Source: Membranipora membranacea (Eukaryota > Bryozoa > Gymnolaemata > Cheilostomatida > Membraniporidae). Taken from it: a DNA stretch of 60,000 nucleotides. Numbering within the stretch: the stretch's first letter is position 1; every line of letters begins with the position of its first letter. The translations under genes and the position numbers were made by a program. Below, in pieces: positions 13,116-23,401 of this stretch. The stretch lies in NCBI GenBank assembly GCA_914767715.1, contig OU612069.1:11903387-11963386 (forward strand), written 5' to 3'. Under the pieces are notes generated by a model, which searched no databases, was not told the DNA's origin, and was given only the letters and a program-made list of their open reading frames with translations.

Positions 13116-13328
13116 CACACTGACAAGGTGTCTACACTATTATCATGTGTATCTCTGATTTTTAGGCCCAATCTAGTGTGAGTACCTAACTTGTACCCGC
13201 CCTAATTAGTAAAATAGAACTCGGGGTCGTCACACTGGATCTTTTGTGATGGTACTCATGCTTAATGAATTAGTTCACTCTCTATTAATCAGAGATAAAC
13301 ATGCGATAATATATCAGGTCATCAGTGC
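13116..13328. mobile_element. MITE family B copy 1
   Basis: Inverted ends of type CACACTGACA...TATCATGTGTATCTCTGAT with the mirrored CAGAGATAAACATG at the right, about 210 bp. It lies in the intron just upstream of the first TIR exon. Related copies at 20295-20485 and 21683-21885. Confidence 0.65.
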
Positions 13329-13956
13329 ATATCAATGTCAAGGTCAATGTCCGATGAAGGCTGCTCCAGAATCTTCACCTGACTATTGACACTCAGATGC
13401 ATTAAAGGAAAAGCTGGCATGCTTTCTTTTTGATAATTTACAATTAAGTTTAGAGTTAACCGAAAATAAGTTTTTGCAAAACTATTCACTAGTTATACTG
13501 ATGAGGGTTAATATTGGGATTAGTAGCTACCAGAGCTGAGAACTAGACACATATCTAAACCACTCTCAACCAATCAATATACAGCTGACTAGGGTGTGAT
13601 CTACATAACAACATATCATTAATTACTTTTAGTTTTAGTAGTATTTATAAGAAGTTTTCCCTCCTTGCTTCACAGGGAGACAACTCCTCAAAAAATTAAA
13701 TTTTAGCAGACCCTGGGAGCTGCTGGGAGTTGTGGAAAACTTGCTGTTGTTAGTATTACGTACTCTAAAACTACACGTATACAATTCCACGGTTATCAAT
13801 AATAATCAAATCTATTTAATTAATTATTTAGCACTGATCAAGGGGTAAAGCGGCAATAATCAGCTGACGATAGACAGATGGTTGGATGACAAACAGTGGA
13901 ATCTTTGCAAAACAAAAAACACAAGAAAAACAGTGATAGAGGGAATTTGGATAAAC

Positions 13957-13992
13957 CTTGGTCACTCTCAGACTCAGTCTCAGTCTCTTCAT
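13957..13992 (-). CDS. Acidic cassette exon (EETETESESDQ)
   Basis: 36-nt exon with acceptor ATGTTTATAG and donor GTTTAT, phase 1 to 1, encoding D-EETETESESDQ-G. It would precede the acidic start of the TIR exon 12903-13071. The Ser and Thr residues followed by Glu resemble casein kinase 2 sites (inference). Confidence 0.6.
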
Positions 13993-14406
13993 CTATAAAC
14001 ATATACAATTCACGAAGGCATATACAATCGAGTGAATCATGCACTACGGTAGTTATATACCTCGGAGTAGAAGGGTTAACTATATGTCAGAGTTATAAAA
14101 CCGCTCCAAAATAATGCTTTGATCATGTCAATAGGTCAGGTTGTAAAAATTTCAGAGGGAAATGTTCACTCATTCATTCTTTTGGCACACTATATTCAAA
14201 TACTCTTCCTTTATCAAAGACCTTCACAAAAACCCTACTGAAACTAATTGTTGAGGTCTGAGGATGTTTAGGTCAAGGTATTATTTTGGAGTTGCTTTGA
14301 CAGTTTCAGGTTATAGAAAACATCTACTTATCGATATACTACCAACTCTCAATATGACAAGGATGTTACCATAATAAACCATGTGAGTGAAACAGGACAA
14401 GATACA

Positions 14407-14475
14407 TAGCCTGGGCAGGCTCTCTAGGTGGGTGGGGAGACCCGCCCACCCAACCTGATAACCTGCCCAGTCTAC
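14407..14475. repeat. Palindromic repeat family D copy 1
   Basis: TAGCCTGGGCAGGCT...AACCTGCCCAG with an inner GGTGGGTGGGGAGACCCGCC palindrome. It shares sequence and structure with 17016-17080. Confidence 0.55.
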
Positions 14476-15460
14476 AAGACACACATGCTGTGAATATTGA
14501 AATAGAGTGTTAACAAACATGCAAAGTGTGAATGAACAGAACAATAATGTCTAGATACACATGTAACAATATTCTACTCTAAACGTTCACAAGTTTATTC
14601 TCTGTTGTAAAGTGAATACACAGTGTTTTTGTTGCCGGACAGTAAAATCATCCATTTCCTTTTCTGAGAGCTGAAGGCGATTACAAAAGCAGGAACAGGA
14701 CAACTCTTCGACCCATGAATATTTAACTTGAACAACAACCTATGAAAGTGGGAGAACCGAAATGTCACTGCAGAAACCACTCATATGTACTAAAAAGCCG
14801 AGATGAAAGCAAAAATTGTAAAGCTCAACAGGTCTTATGGTGCTCCAGACATCCAAGTATTGATATATTGCAAACCTGGATTGGGTTTAGGTAAGAAAAT
14901 AGTACCAAGGAACAAACCAACAACAGAGTGATGCTAACCTTTATAGCATCAATCACTGCCAGCTGAAATGCCAATCAGGCCATAAAATAACTTCCGGGCT
15001 TCAATATACAACGGTAACACGGCAATAAAACCAATAGAAAAATTGAGTGAGGAATATAAGAACATGATCCTGTTTTGCAGGTTCCAAGGCAGCATTAGGA
15101 TAAACATCATTCTGTTTAACACTGCATCAGCTGATTAAACAAGACATGTACTAATACTGGGTACAATAACCATAACTAAGCTCTATACTATTCAATAATC
15201 CCCCCTTGCCCTATGCTCCTCCAAATGCAAAGTGCCTAAGATGAAGTTCACTGACTGGGTAATTTCACAGGGCATGTAACGTTTGCCTAGCCTGACGTGT
15301 GGCCGCTTTGTTGTATCTGTGACAAGAAAGTGGTTGACTGACAAGGCTAGGTCAATGGTACACCCCCTGTGGCATGGCTATAGTTGAACAAGTAGTTAGT
15401 CGGACTCCCTACATTGATGATGTACACAGGTGACAGCAGGTTCGTTAAAGCTTAACTTAC

Positions 15461-15662
15461 TTATGGCATTTTCATCACTCGTCCAATCATATCTAGGATT
15501 GTTGCTCTGAAATAATCCTCTCTGATAATGTTGAGCTGCGGTCGGATTTCGCTTGACCAAAATTTGAGATTTTGCAGGGCGCCTATTTGCCAAGCCGGAA
15601 ATATTTTTAGGAGTTTTGTGTTTTAAGTGTTGTCTAGGACTCACTCTGACCCTTCTAGGCAT
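15461..15662 (-). CDS. Alternative first exon (MPRRVRVSPRQH..., phase 1)
   Basis: ATG at 15662 opens 67 codons, start MPRRVRVSPRQHLKHK, strongly Arg/Lys/Asn-rich, ending YDWTSDENAI at donor GTAAGTTA in phase 1. It joins in frame to 13957-13992 or 12903-13071, so it would give an isoform without the cassette exons but with TIR. It resembles the first exons of the upstream array but has switched to phase 1. Confidence 0.6.
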
Positions 15663-16485
15663 GTTTGGCTAAAAGTTCGCGTCCTCCAAATTCAATAAGC
15701 AAAAATGAAATTTGGCACAGCACAGACTCAGCGCAGGTAACAACGCTAGTTGTGTCAACCAGATATAGCGCATTACTGCATTCTGAGTTGCTCAATATTT
15801 ATAGCCAGCATATTCCAGATGGATCACGACAATGATACCCCATCCCCAATAAATCATGACTATTTTTATGTTATTTTTACATTAGTCTTAGCAAGTCAAA
15901 CAATGAAATCAATCATTGTCTCTATTGGTGGACCAGCAAATTCCTTTCTTTAGCAGAAAATATTATATACTTTCCGCATGACACAAGAATAAATTATTCA
16001 GATACAGGTGCTTGTGACAGCCTTCGATCAATCAGTCTGAACAGGTGTCTGGTGTGACGCAACGAAAACTGTCTCAAATAATCAGTGACAGCCAACTAGA
16101 CTTTGACACACAACCTGTGCACTATAAACCGATACTTTCATTATGTATGTATGTTATGCGCTTCATGTAGTATTTTTCTAAGTTGAGAAATCTTTCACAG
16201 AAGTAGAACAGAACAACCTAAGAACTACAAAACAGCCTAAAAAACCCATATAGCATCTAAACATGAAAGCAAGAGAAACTCTTCTAAGTACATGCACTTT
16301 GCAGCATCGATGAGATGTTCTGCACAGACCGATCAAGAACAGAACTATCTCAAATAAGATTTATTTTTTTGTCTCTTAAAGATTTAAACTCCAGACTTAC
16401 TAGAGAAGAACGACACAGATCAAGAACAGAACGGTCTCGAATAGATTTTATTTTTTCATTTAAAAGTTTTGAACTCCAAACTTAC

Positions 16486-16636
16486 TAGAGAAGTCCCACA
16501 CAGAGTTGATATATCCGCCTCCTGTGTAGTTAGAGTTGTACTGTATGTTGTGTAGAGTCTTGTTAGGGTTCTTACCCCCTTGTGCGTTCCCGCCCGCTGT
16601 ATTCGCCCCACCACCACTCCCCTTATTCCCTCCCAT
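16486..16636 (-). CDS. Alternative first exon (MGGNKGSGGGAN..., phase 1)
   Basis: ATG at 16636 opens 50 codons rich in Gly and Asn, ending YINSVWDFS at a strong donor (GTAAGTTTGG, phase 1). An earlier possible donor (GTAAGA) follows residue Q19-G20. The 3' end and donor of this exon are partly duplicated about 90 bp downstream, near 16400-16425. It joins in frame to 13957-13992 or 12903-13071. Confidence 0.6.
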
Positions 16637-17015
16637 ACCTCACTTCAGCAACACCAAACCAGTATAAACCAAGTGAGTTGATATTTTCAAGTGTGGTAGC
16701 ATGGCAGTATGAACCAAAACACAACCAAGTGAGTTGGTTTTTTTTGGTGTTGTGGCAGATTTTAGGCTGAGTTATATTACGGCAGCTATTTTGTCGGAAG
16801 CAAGAACTCTGAATAATGGATTTTGTTTGGCTCCTATACTTGAATAATTAGAATAAATAGTGTCAGAAGTAATGGCAGCATGTAATACATCTTAGTTTAG
16901 TGCTAATCTAGACGTTTAATGTACTTGTAATCAATCAATATCAACAAATCAAACCCATGCAGGTAATTTGTTTACAAAGGCGTCCAGTTTGACGAGAGTT
17001 AGCATACCCACAATA

Positions 17016-17080
17016 TAGCCTGAGCAGGCTGTCGGGGGTGTCCAAACCACCCGCCCATCCCCGACAGCATGCCCAGGCTA
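17016..17080. repeat. Palindromic repeat family D copy 2
   Basis: TAGCCTGAGCAGGCTGTCGG is inverted as CCGACAGCATGCCCAGGCTA, about 20-bp arms around a G/C-rich loop. Confidence 0.6.
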
Positions 17081-17524
17081 TCCATCTGAGTCTATGTGCT
17101 AATTTACATTTCAGTTAGACAAGACTTTAGGTACCTGCAATACAGTTACGTCAAATTATCTACCAAAATATTGGCTTAAATAGAAGCTCCGTTCTCTTTA
17201 AATAAAGAGACTAATTACAATGTAACTTAGTAGCTTCATAATTGTAACTAAGTTTAAATGGAGGTTTTTTCTAGCGCATCGTAAAAGTGTGGCATAGAGA
17301 ATTTCCCCATTTTCTACTTTCCAGTTAGCAGAACCCAAAACTGCAATCCTAATATTGAATTTATTTCATTTTTAGATGTAACATACCATGGTAGTTCATT
17401 TCTAAAATCTGAAATCATGCCGTATATAAGCAGTAAAAAATTGTTGTTCTCTTCATCAGACTGGAGAGTCAAAGTCTTAACTTTTACCAAACATAGACTG
17501 CCAATATTTTCCAAAAGTACTTAC

Positions 17525-17566
17525 TGCTGTAATACTGTCCCATAGCTCAAATCCTTCACTGCAGCG
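17525..17566 (-). CDS. Possible cassette exon (RCSEGFELWDSITA)
   Basis: 42 nt between acceptor CCCACAG and a strong donor GTAAGTAC, open only as phase 0 to 0. The peptide (acidic with a Trp-Asp) resembles its neighbours, but the phase does not fit the phase 1 series around it. It may be a false call. Confidence 0.25.
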
Positions 17567-18635
17567 CTGTGGGCTTGCTAGCCAGAAGCCACTGACCGGC
17601 CCACTAATAGCCGGACGGATTCGAGCAAATCTGAACCCTTCAACCTATTGCTCAGTATTAGTAGCCTGCCTAAATGTTTGAGATATTTTTATAGGGTAGG
17701 CTATTACTAAAACAAAAGGTTAATACTAGAACTAATCCCGGTTCTCTGGGAAAATGATAAGTTTTATGTCGGTATCTTGAATATGGATAATTATTTCTAT
17801 ATCAATATTGCCCTTTAGTAAAGAAAACTCTGTCTATATGTGGCAGGTGTTCGTCTCTAATCCTCGCTGATGTGAAAATATTTTTTCTAGTACCGTCAAT
17901 ACGTCTCCAACATAGGAAGGTAGGGTTGCGCTGAATGTCACCCCTAATACCGTAAGTTGTCTTTTGCTGTTGGATCTAGTGCTAAGACAAGTGGTACTTC
18001 AGTAAAAAGTGATCTATTCTGTCAATGATAATCCAATTAGGTAAGGACTGGAAGCTGTCCGATCAACAAGGCGGGGAAAATGCTGTCTCAAAGACTAATG
18101 TCTCCAAACAGCTATTTGTTGACCTTTAAAGGCTCTTTGTTGAAACGCTGGTTGTATTATTACAACTTTTCTGATTTTAAGAATGTCTGTGTTGTTTTGG
18201 TTAGAGGTGGTACTGGTATCATTCACCCTCACCGATAAAAAAACAGACCAGGTAATAAGGCTAACACCTATCACAACAAACTGCAGACAACCCAAAACAA
18301 AAAAACCATTTCCTGTGACCTATCTAACAAACACCTTACTCAAAAGATATCAGATAATCGGTGGAATTTGTTTTAGCAATCTGAATGACAGCAAACAACA
18401 GTGCCAACCTCCCACTGATTGACTTGTTTTTCTTGACTAAATCATGTACTTTTTACCAACAAGAATAGGAAAAAATCCTTAAAATAGAGACACTGCAGCA
18501 AATTTTCGATCTAGAACAGTCATGACGAAGAACGTCTGAGATTTGCAACAAGGTGTTCATACTACCGATAACACTGACAAACTTTGAACATTTTCGTTAT
18601 GTTAACAGCAACCTTCTTGGCCATTGGATAGCTGT

Positions 18636-18745
18636 AAGGCAAATATGGTCAATTTGCCTGCATTCGGAGTTGCTCCCCTTCAATGGGGCGTGACCAGTGG
18701 AAGGGGGGGGGGCAACTGGAATGCAGATTAATTGGATCATACTTG
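18636..18745. mobile_element. MITE family C, diverged copy
   Basis: Contains TTTGCCTGCATTCGGAGTTG and the mirrored CAACTGGAATGCAGATTAAT around a G-run. Less palindromic than 42908-43010. Lies about 100 bp left of exon 18841-18948. Confidence 0.55.
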
Positions 18746-18840
18746 TTCTACAGGATAGCTGAACAGATCCATAGAATGTAGATTAATGTATATATAATAT
18801 AAGTGAAAAAACTTGGATAAATAAAGCCAATTTTTCCTAC

Positions 18841-18948
18841 CTTCTTCGTCAAAGTCTTCTAATAGTCCATCTTGGTCAAAATAATCGTCGTCTAAGAAGG
18901 GGTTTTCCTCCATCTCATCATCACCGTACATTCCAGCTCCAAGAACAC
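18841..18948 (-). CDS. Large acidic cassette exon
   Basis: 108 nt, acceptor AATTAATTTAG, donor GTAGGAAA, phase 1 to 1. It encodes 35 residues, VLGAGMYGDDEMEENPFLDD then DYFDQDGLLEDFDEE: very acidic and almost without basic residues. It contains NPF, DYF and a DxxxLL pattern (DQDGLL), which resemble endocytic sorting motifs. Confidence 0.7.
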
Positions 18949-19515
18949 CTAAATTAATTAATAAAGATAAAATAATCTTCCGAAGATTTATAAGGGAAAT
19001 ACAACACCCTTAATCCATTTTATGCTTTTTATTTTATTTAATGCAACGTGAAGTAGAAAAACTTAGTCCTGTTTTTAAGAGGAGAGCAGAGGATGGGGGG
19101 GGGGGCGGCAAGATTCTAGGGGGCTCAGACTAAATCACTCATGATGACCTGAATTAATATTTAATGTCTTCAATGATTGTAGGAATTGAATAATTTAGAG
19201 TTGATGGGTTTTTTAAATTGAAAAGAAATTTTATTGATAATATCACTCAGTCTTGTAAATTATATCCATTCTCAAATCATATTCATAGCCAAAGGGGAAA
19301 GTTCACAACAAAATCAAGATAATTTATCATCCCAGAATTCAAATCAGATAACTTTCGGAAGCAGTCACATCACCAGAATCACAAATATTCTCACAAGTAC
19401 AATAAAATAAATTGGAAACTCAAATGTGCGGAAAGTTGGGAAAATACAAAGATAACAATTCTCAAAGAACGTGGTATCAGGTAAAGGAAGGATAGTGAGT
19501 TGCGGATGTGCCTAC

Positions 19516-19524
19516 CAAATGGAT
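19516..19524 (-). CDS. 9-nt microexon (D-P-F-G)
   Basis: Acceptor TTTTTCATTCAG, nine bases, donor GTAGGCAC; phase 1 to 1, giving (D)PF(G). It resembles the last nine bases of the 51-nt exons at 20556, 20990 and 21517. Splice sites are good, but microexons this small need RNA proof. Confidence 0.4.
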
Positions 19525-19906
19525 CTGAATGAAAAATGTAATTAAATATTATGTATCAAATGCAGTTTTTATTCTGATTACGGAATTCAAGTATGGGAGG
19601 GTTTAGTCTAGGTGCTCAGACAGCCTGTTTGTGGCATGGCATCATCAAATGTCTGATTATACAGTGCCATGAACACGCGCTCACAATTGTCTGAGTACTA
19701 AGACTAAGAAGGGCTGTATTTCAGACACACAGTTGTCTGCTCTTTTAACGGATGAAGATAACTCCAAATTAATTTCGTTATTTCTATAAATCAATATTCT
19801 ATTTAATTGATTCTAAAAGACAGAAAGTACATTAACGAACAGGATTTGAATAACAGATTTAATACTGCAGCGATCACATAACAACAGAGACTATACTTTG
19901 ACCTAC

Positions 19907-19915
19907 CGAATTCAT
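19907..19915 (-). CDS. 9-nt microexon (D-E-F-G)
   Basis: Acceptor ACATTTTAG, nine bases, donor GTAGGTC; phase 1 to 1, giving (D)EF(G). It matches the 19516 microexon and the 3' end of the 51-nt exons in layout. Confidence 0.4.
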
Positions 19916-20294
19916 CTAAAATGTGTGAGGCAAAACAAAGTTGAGCTATGCATAATGAAATGTGTAGAGGTTGTACCGCAAAACATAAAACAAATAAGTT
20001 TCATAGTTGATGCTATTTCTGTTAAAAGAAATGTCTGTCTGTAAAGGATCGATTCCATTTTCCCACAATGCAACTTTGCTCTCAAGGCTGTATAGGGAGG
20101 TCAGGTATGGCCTCCTGAGGAGAAACAGAAGCCTGATGTGTTTGTAGAAATGGTGATGTTTAGTTGAGGGCTAATAGATTATAATGCTGAAAGATAAAAT
20201 TTGAGCGTGTGAGATTTTACTGAAACTGTGCGCACTCGATAAACTGATTTGAAAGAAGAATTTATTATGGTGGATATATGTAGAGGGAGAAAAA

Positions 20295-20485
20295 ACACTG
20301 ATCACGTGATATACTATTGTATGCATATCTCTGATCAATAGAGAGTGAATTAATTCACTTAGTATGAGTACCATCACAAGGAATTTGGTGTGACGACCCG
20401 TGGGTACATGTTAGGATCTGCTACTAAGTTGACTGTAACGATCAGAGATAAACATGTTGATAGTGTAATCTCGATATCAGTGTGG
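20295..20485. mobile_element. MITE family B copy 2
   Basis: Same ends (CACTGATCACGTGATATACT and ATCAGTGTG) and the same interior (GAGAGTGAATTAATTCACT, TTTGGTGTGACGAC). It lies 70 bp from the 51-nt exon at 20556. Confidence 0.65.
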
Positions 20486-20555
20486 GTAGAAAATTCATCT
20501 TCAAAGTATGATAAGCTAGAAATTATTCCCTGCGGATAGAAAGTTGAGACCTTAC

Positions 20556-20606
20556 CAAAGTTGTCTGGGTTGTCAAACCAGCATACATCCATGTCATATA
20601 TTTCGG
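20556..20606 (-). CDS. 51-nt acidic exon, copy 1 of 3
   Basis: Acceptor CAAAACTTAG, donor GTAAGG, phase 1 to 1, encoding EIYDMDVCWFDNPDNF. It is one of three tandem copies with the same length and phase. Flanking intron sequence is also duplicated, so whole exon-plus-intron units were copied. Confidence 0.65.
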
Positions 20607-20989
20607 CTAAGTTTTGGGAACAATGTTACGGAATTACAGATGGATGAAAGATGATTTGTTAGCAGCAAATAGCAAAACTGAACTTTTTTCTATTTGTGTC
20701 ACTCTTCTAGCAACTATTTTGTAACAATGTTTTCGATGGACAACTTTATAATTCAAGTTTCCTAAACTCAAACGCCAGTCAATTTTTCAATGCTCTTACA
20801 ACCAAGTTATAATGCCTGGGTTGGTTTTTTTACAAGAGGAATTGGTTTTAGTGATGGGGAGAAGCTGTGCGCACTGGATAAACTGATTTATAAGAAGATA
20901 TGGGGGAGACATTCGAATGACAGAATTCATCTTCAAAGTGTGACAAGCCAAAATTATTATTTTCTGCAGAGCGAAAGTTGTGAACTTAC

Positions 20990-21040
20990 GGAAGTTGTCT
21001 GGGTTTTCAAACCAGCATACATCCATGTCGTATATTTCGG
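20990..21040 (-). CDS. 51-nt acidic exon, copy 2 of 3
   Basis: Acceptor CAAAATTTAG, donor GTAAGTTC, phase 1 to 1, encoding EIYDMDVCWFENPDNF; one conservative change (D to E) from copy 1. Both splice sites are intact, so it is probably used. Confidence 0.65.
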
Positions 21041-21516
21041 CTAAATTTTGGGAACAATGTTACGGAATTACAGATGGATGTAAAAATGATTGTCTTCTTA
21101 AGAGTGTCACGCTAGAAGTATCTTGTTTTTACATTTGTGTTGTTGAGAAAAAAACATGTATCACAATGGCAGACTGCATTCTCAAATCTGACGCAATGTT
21201 TTCAATTGACAAATTTTTAATTTCAAGTTTCCGAAATCCCAAAAGGCAGCTACACTCTTCAAGTATTTTGCTTTATCTCCAAGGCCAGTAGATTTTTTAT
21301 GTCTTACAACAAAGTTTGAATAGCTTGAGTTTATTAAAAATTAAAGATTGGTTCTAGTTATGTTGAGATTTTGTAAAGTGACATTACTGAAATTGTGCGC
21401 ACTCGATGAACTGAATTAAAGAAGATATGGTGGAGAGGTGTAGTAAAGGACAGAATTCATTTTCAAAGTATGACAAGCCAAAATCATTTCCTGCAGAGCG
21501 AAAGTTGTGAACTTAC

Positions 21517-21567
21517 GGAAGTTGTTCGGGTTTTCAAACCAGCATATATCTTGGTCGACATGACTGT
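21517..21567 (-). CDS. 51-nt acidic exon, copy 3 of 3
   Basis: Acceptor CAAAATTTAG, donor GTAAGTTC, phase 1 to 1, encoding SHVDQDICWFENPNNF. The N-terminal half differs most from the other copies while the core WFENP is kept, as expected for alternative exons under selection for the core. Confidence 0.6.
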
Positions 21568-21682
21568 CTAAATTTTGGGAACAATGCTGTTATGGAATTA
21601 CAGATAACTGGTTGCTGGAGGACTATCGGCAGTCAATATGGATGAAAAGATTTTATTATCGATTTGAATTGGCATCATGTTG

Positions 21683-21885
21683 CACACTGATGGGTGATAT
21701 ACAACTGCATGTATATATCTGATCGATAGAGAGTGAAATAATTCACTAATTCACAAGAAATTTGGTGTGACGACTCGAGTTCAATTTTACTAAACAGGGC
21801 TGTGTTACATGTTAGTTACTCGCACTAAATTGATCCTAATGATCAGAGATACACATGAAAATAGTGTAGTATTGTTGTCGGTGTG
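21683..21885. mobile_element. MITE family B copy 3
   Basis: Same interior (TTTGGTGTGACGACTCGAGT, GATCAGAGATACACATG) and CACACTGAT...GTCGGTGTG ends. It lies about 115 bp upstream of the 51-nt exon at 21517. Confidence 0.65.
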
Positions 21886-22218
21886 ACCATGTCGGGGTTA
21901 GAAGAGCAACTAGCTTTAAAAAAAAAAGAATATAGCCTTGGTATCTAAGTTTGTATTGTGATGTTGGGGTGAGGGTGGGGGGAGGGCTCTAAACATAACT
22001 TAGGCGTCACTGGCTGTGATACCTGCTGCCTTGTCTTCAGTCTCAACACATTTATCATCTAGTAACACCATGAAATCAGGTCAGAGATAGGTACAAGCCA
22101 TGCACAGTGTGAGGGTGGGAGGATAGCCTACCCTTCCTAGTACAAGCCTTGCACAGTGTGAGCACATGCTATTCTGTCCAAGCTATCGCTTCAAGCAGCA
22201 CTTTGGGCGGTGCTTCCT

Positions 22219-22328
22219 GGACCAAGTTTGACCCGGTTTGTCTACATTTGGAATTGCTTCCCCACTGAGTACTTATCAGTGAAAGAGGAACAAATCTGAA
22301 GGCGGATAACCTGGGTCAAACTTGATCT
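22219..22328. mobile_element. MITE family C, diverged copy
   Basis: Ends ACCAAGTTTGACCCGGTTTG and AACCTGGGTCAAACTTGAT are inverted; interior as in the other copies but degraded. Confidence 0.55.
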
Positions 22329-22423
22329 AGAGCCAGCCCAATAACCTTATGCAATATGCACCCTAAATTAGTCAGTATTAGCTAAAGATTTGTTTAGTTT
22401 CATAGGGCTTTATGTGAGCTTAC

Positions 22424-22438
22424 TCCAATCTTCGCTAG
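22424..22438 (-). CDS. 15-nt microexon (S-E-D-W)
   Basis: Acceptor TTTACATCAG, 15 bases, donor GTAAGC; phase 1 to 1, encoding SEDW. It fits the acidic phase 1 series but is short enough to be a chance match. Confidence 0.35.
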
Positions 22439-22715
22439 CTGATGTAAATTTATGAGATTTATTAAATCAAAGCTAGTCATAATTTCTCGTTATTCAAATC
22501 TGTGCGAAATTTTCCTCCTACAAAGTCTTTACTCTTACAAAAAAATATGTTGAGTTGTAAAAACATAATTATTTTCTGCTATCAAACCTCCTGAAATTGC
22601 ATCAAAGCGCAGATCTATATATTAGAACACATGGTACATTAGCATTGTGGTGAAGCCTTTAGTAATCATGCACATGCTTTTTATAAAGGGTTGAATAAAG
22701 CCTTATTATCCCTAC

Positions 22716-22803
22716 CTCCAGCGACTCCACCATGCATGAATCTCCGTCGCATATGGTACGAGTCCATCCTCCGTCCAGGCTTGGCACCCCCGGCTCGCCC
22801 TCC
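22716..22803 (-). CDS. Shared acceptor exon for the first-exon array
   Basis: 88 nt, strong acceptor (CTCTTCTCTTTGTAG), donor GTAGGG. It is phase 0 in and phase 1 out, the only exon found that converts the phase-0 array to the phase 1 cassette series. It encodes 29 basic residues, GGRAGGAKPGRRMDSYHMRR then RFMHGGVAG. It lies directly downstream of all the phase-0 first exons, as expected for the common splice target. Confidence 0.7.
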
Positions 22804-23347
22804 CTACAAAGAGAAGAGTATATTAAAAAAGTTATCCAAACGGGACGAACAGCAACCATTGCATTTCCTGTTCACTGAGGTTGACAGAGTTTTAGTGTCA
22901 GGTATGTTTAGGTTGGGATCAGTGGCAGACACGCATTGGCAGAAACTATTACTATTTATAAAAATTTGCAGAGCAACATCGTTATGAAAAATATTAAGAT
23001 TACTCATTGCCGCTTGTTGAAAAGCTCGGTTCAGAACAGGGAAGCATCCTATCAAGCTAACTATTACAAATCACATGGAAAGTACTAATCAATTGTTAAA
23101 TATTAGTATAATTGATATCACATACAACACGATAGCTGCGTAAAAATGGTGAGTGAAGCCCTAAGAATGACATTGTCATGGATGGCAAGGGAGCATGTAG
23201 CCATAACCCGAGATTTCACATAAGATTCACACTTGAGGAAACTGAGCCTAAGTTATGTAACTGGGCTAAAAAAAAAAGCAGACAACAAGAAAGAAGCTGA
23301 GTGATGACAGCGAGGAAAGAAGAATGTCAGAAAAGATCATCACTTAC

Positions 23348-23401
23348 CTTTCCAAATTTGATATAATAATAGTTTCGAGTCGGAGGGCGCCTGCTATGCA
23401 T
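23348..23401 (-). CDS. Array first exon (MHSRRPPTRNYYYIKFGK)
   Basis: ATG at 23401, 18 codons, strong donor GTAAGTGA in phase 0. It is the array exon nearest the shared acceptor at 22803. The peptide is Arg/Lys/Tyr-rich. Confidence 0.6.
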
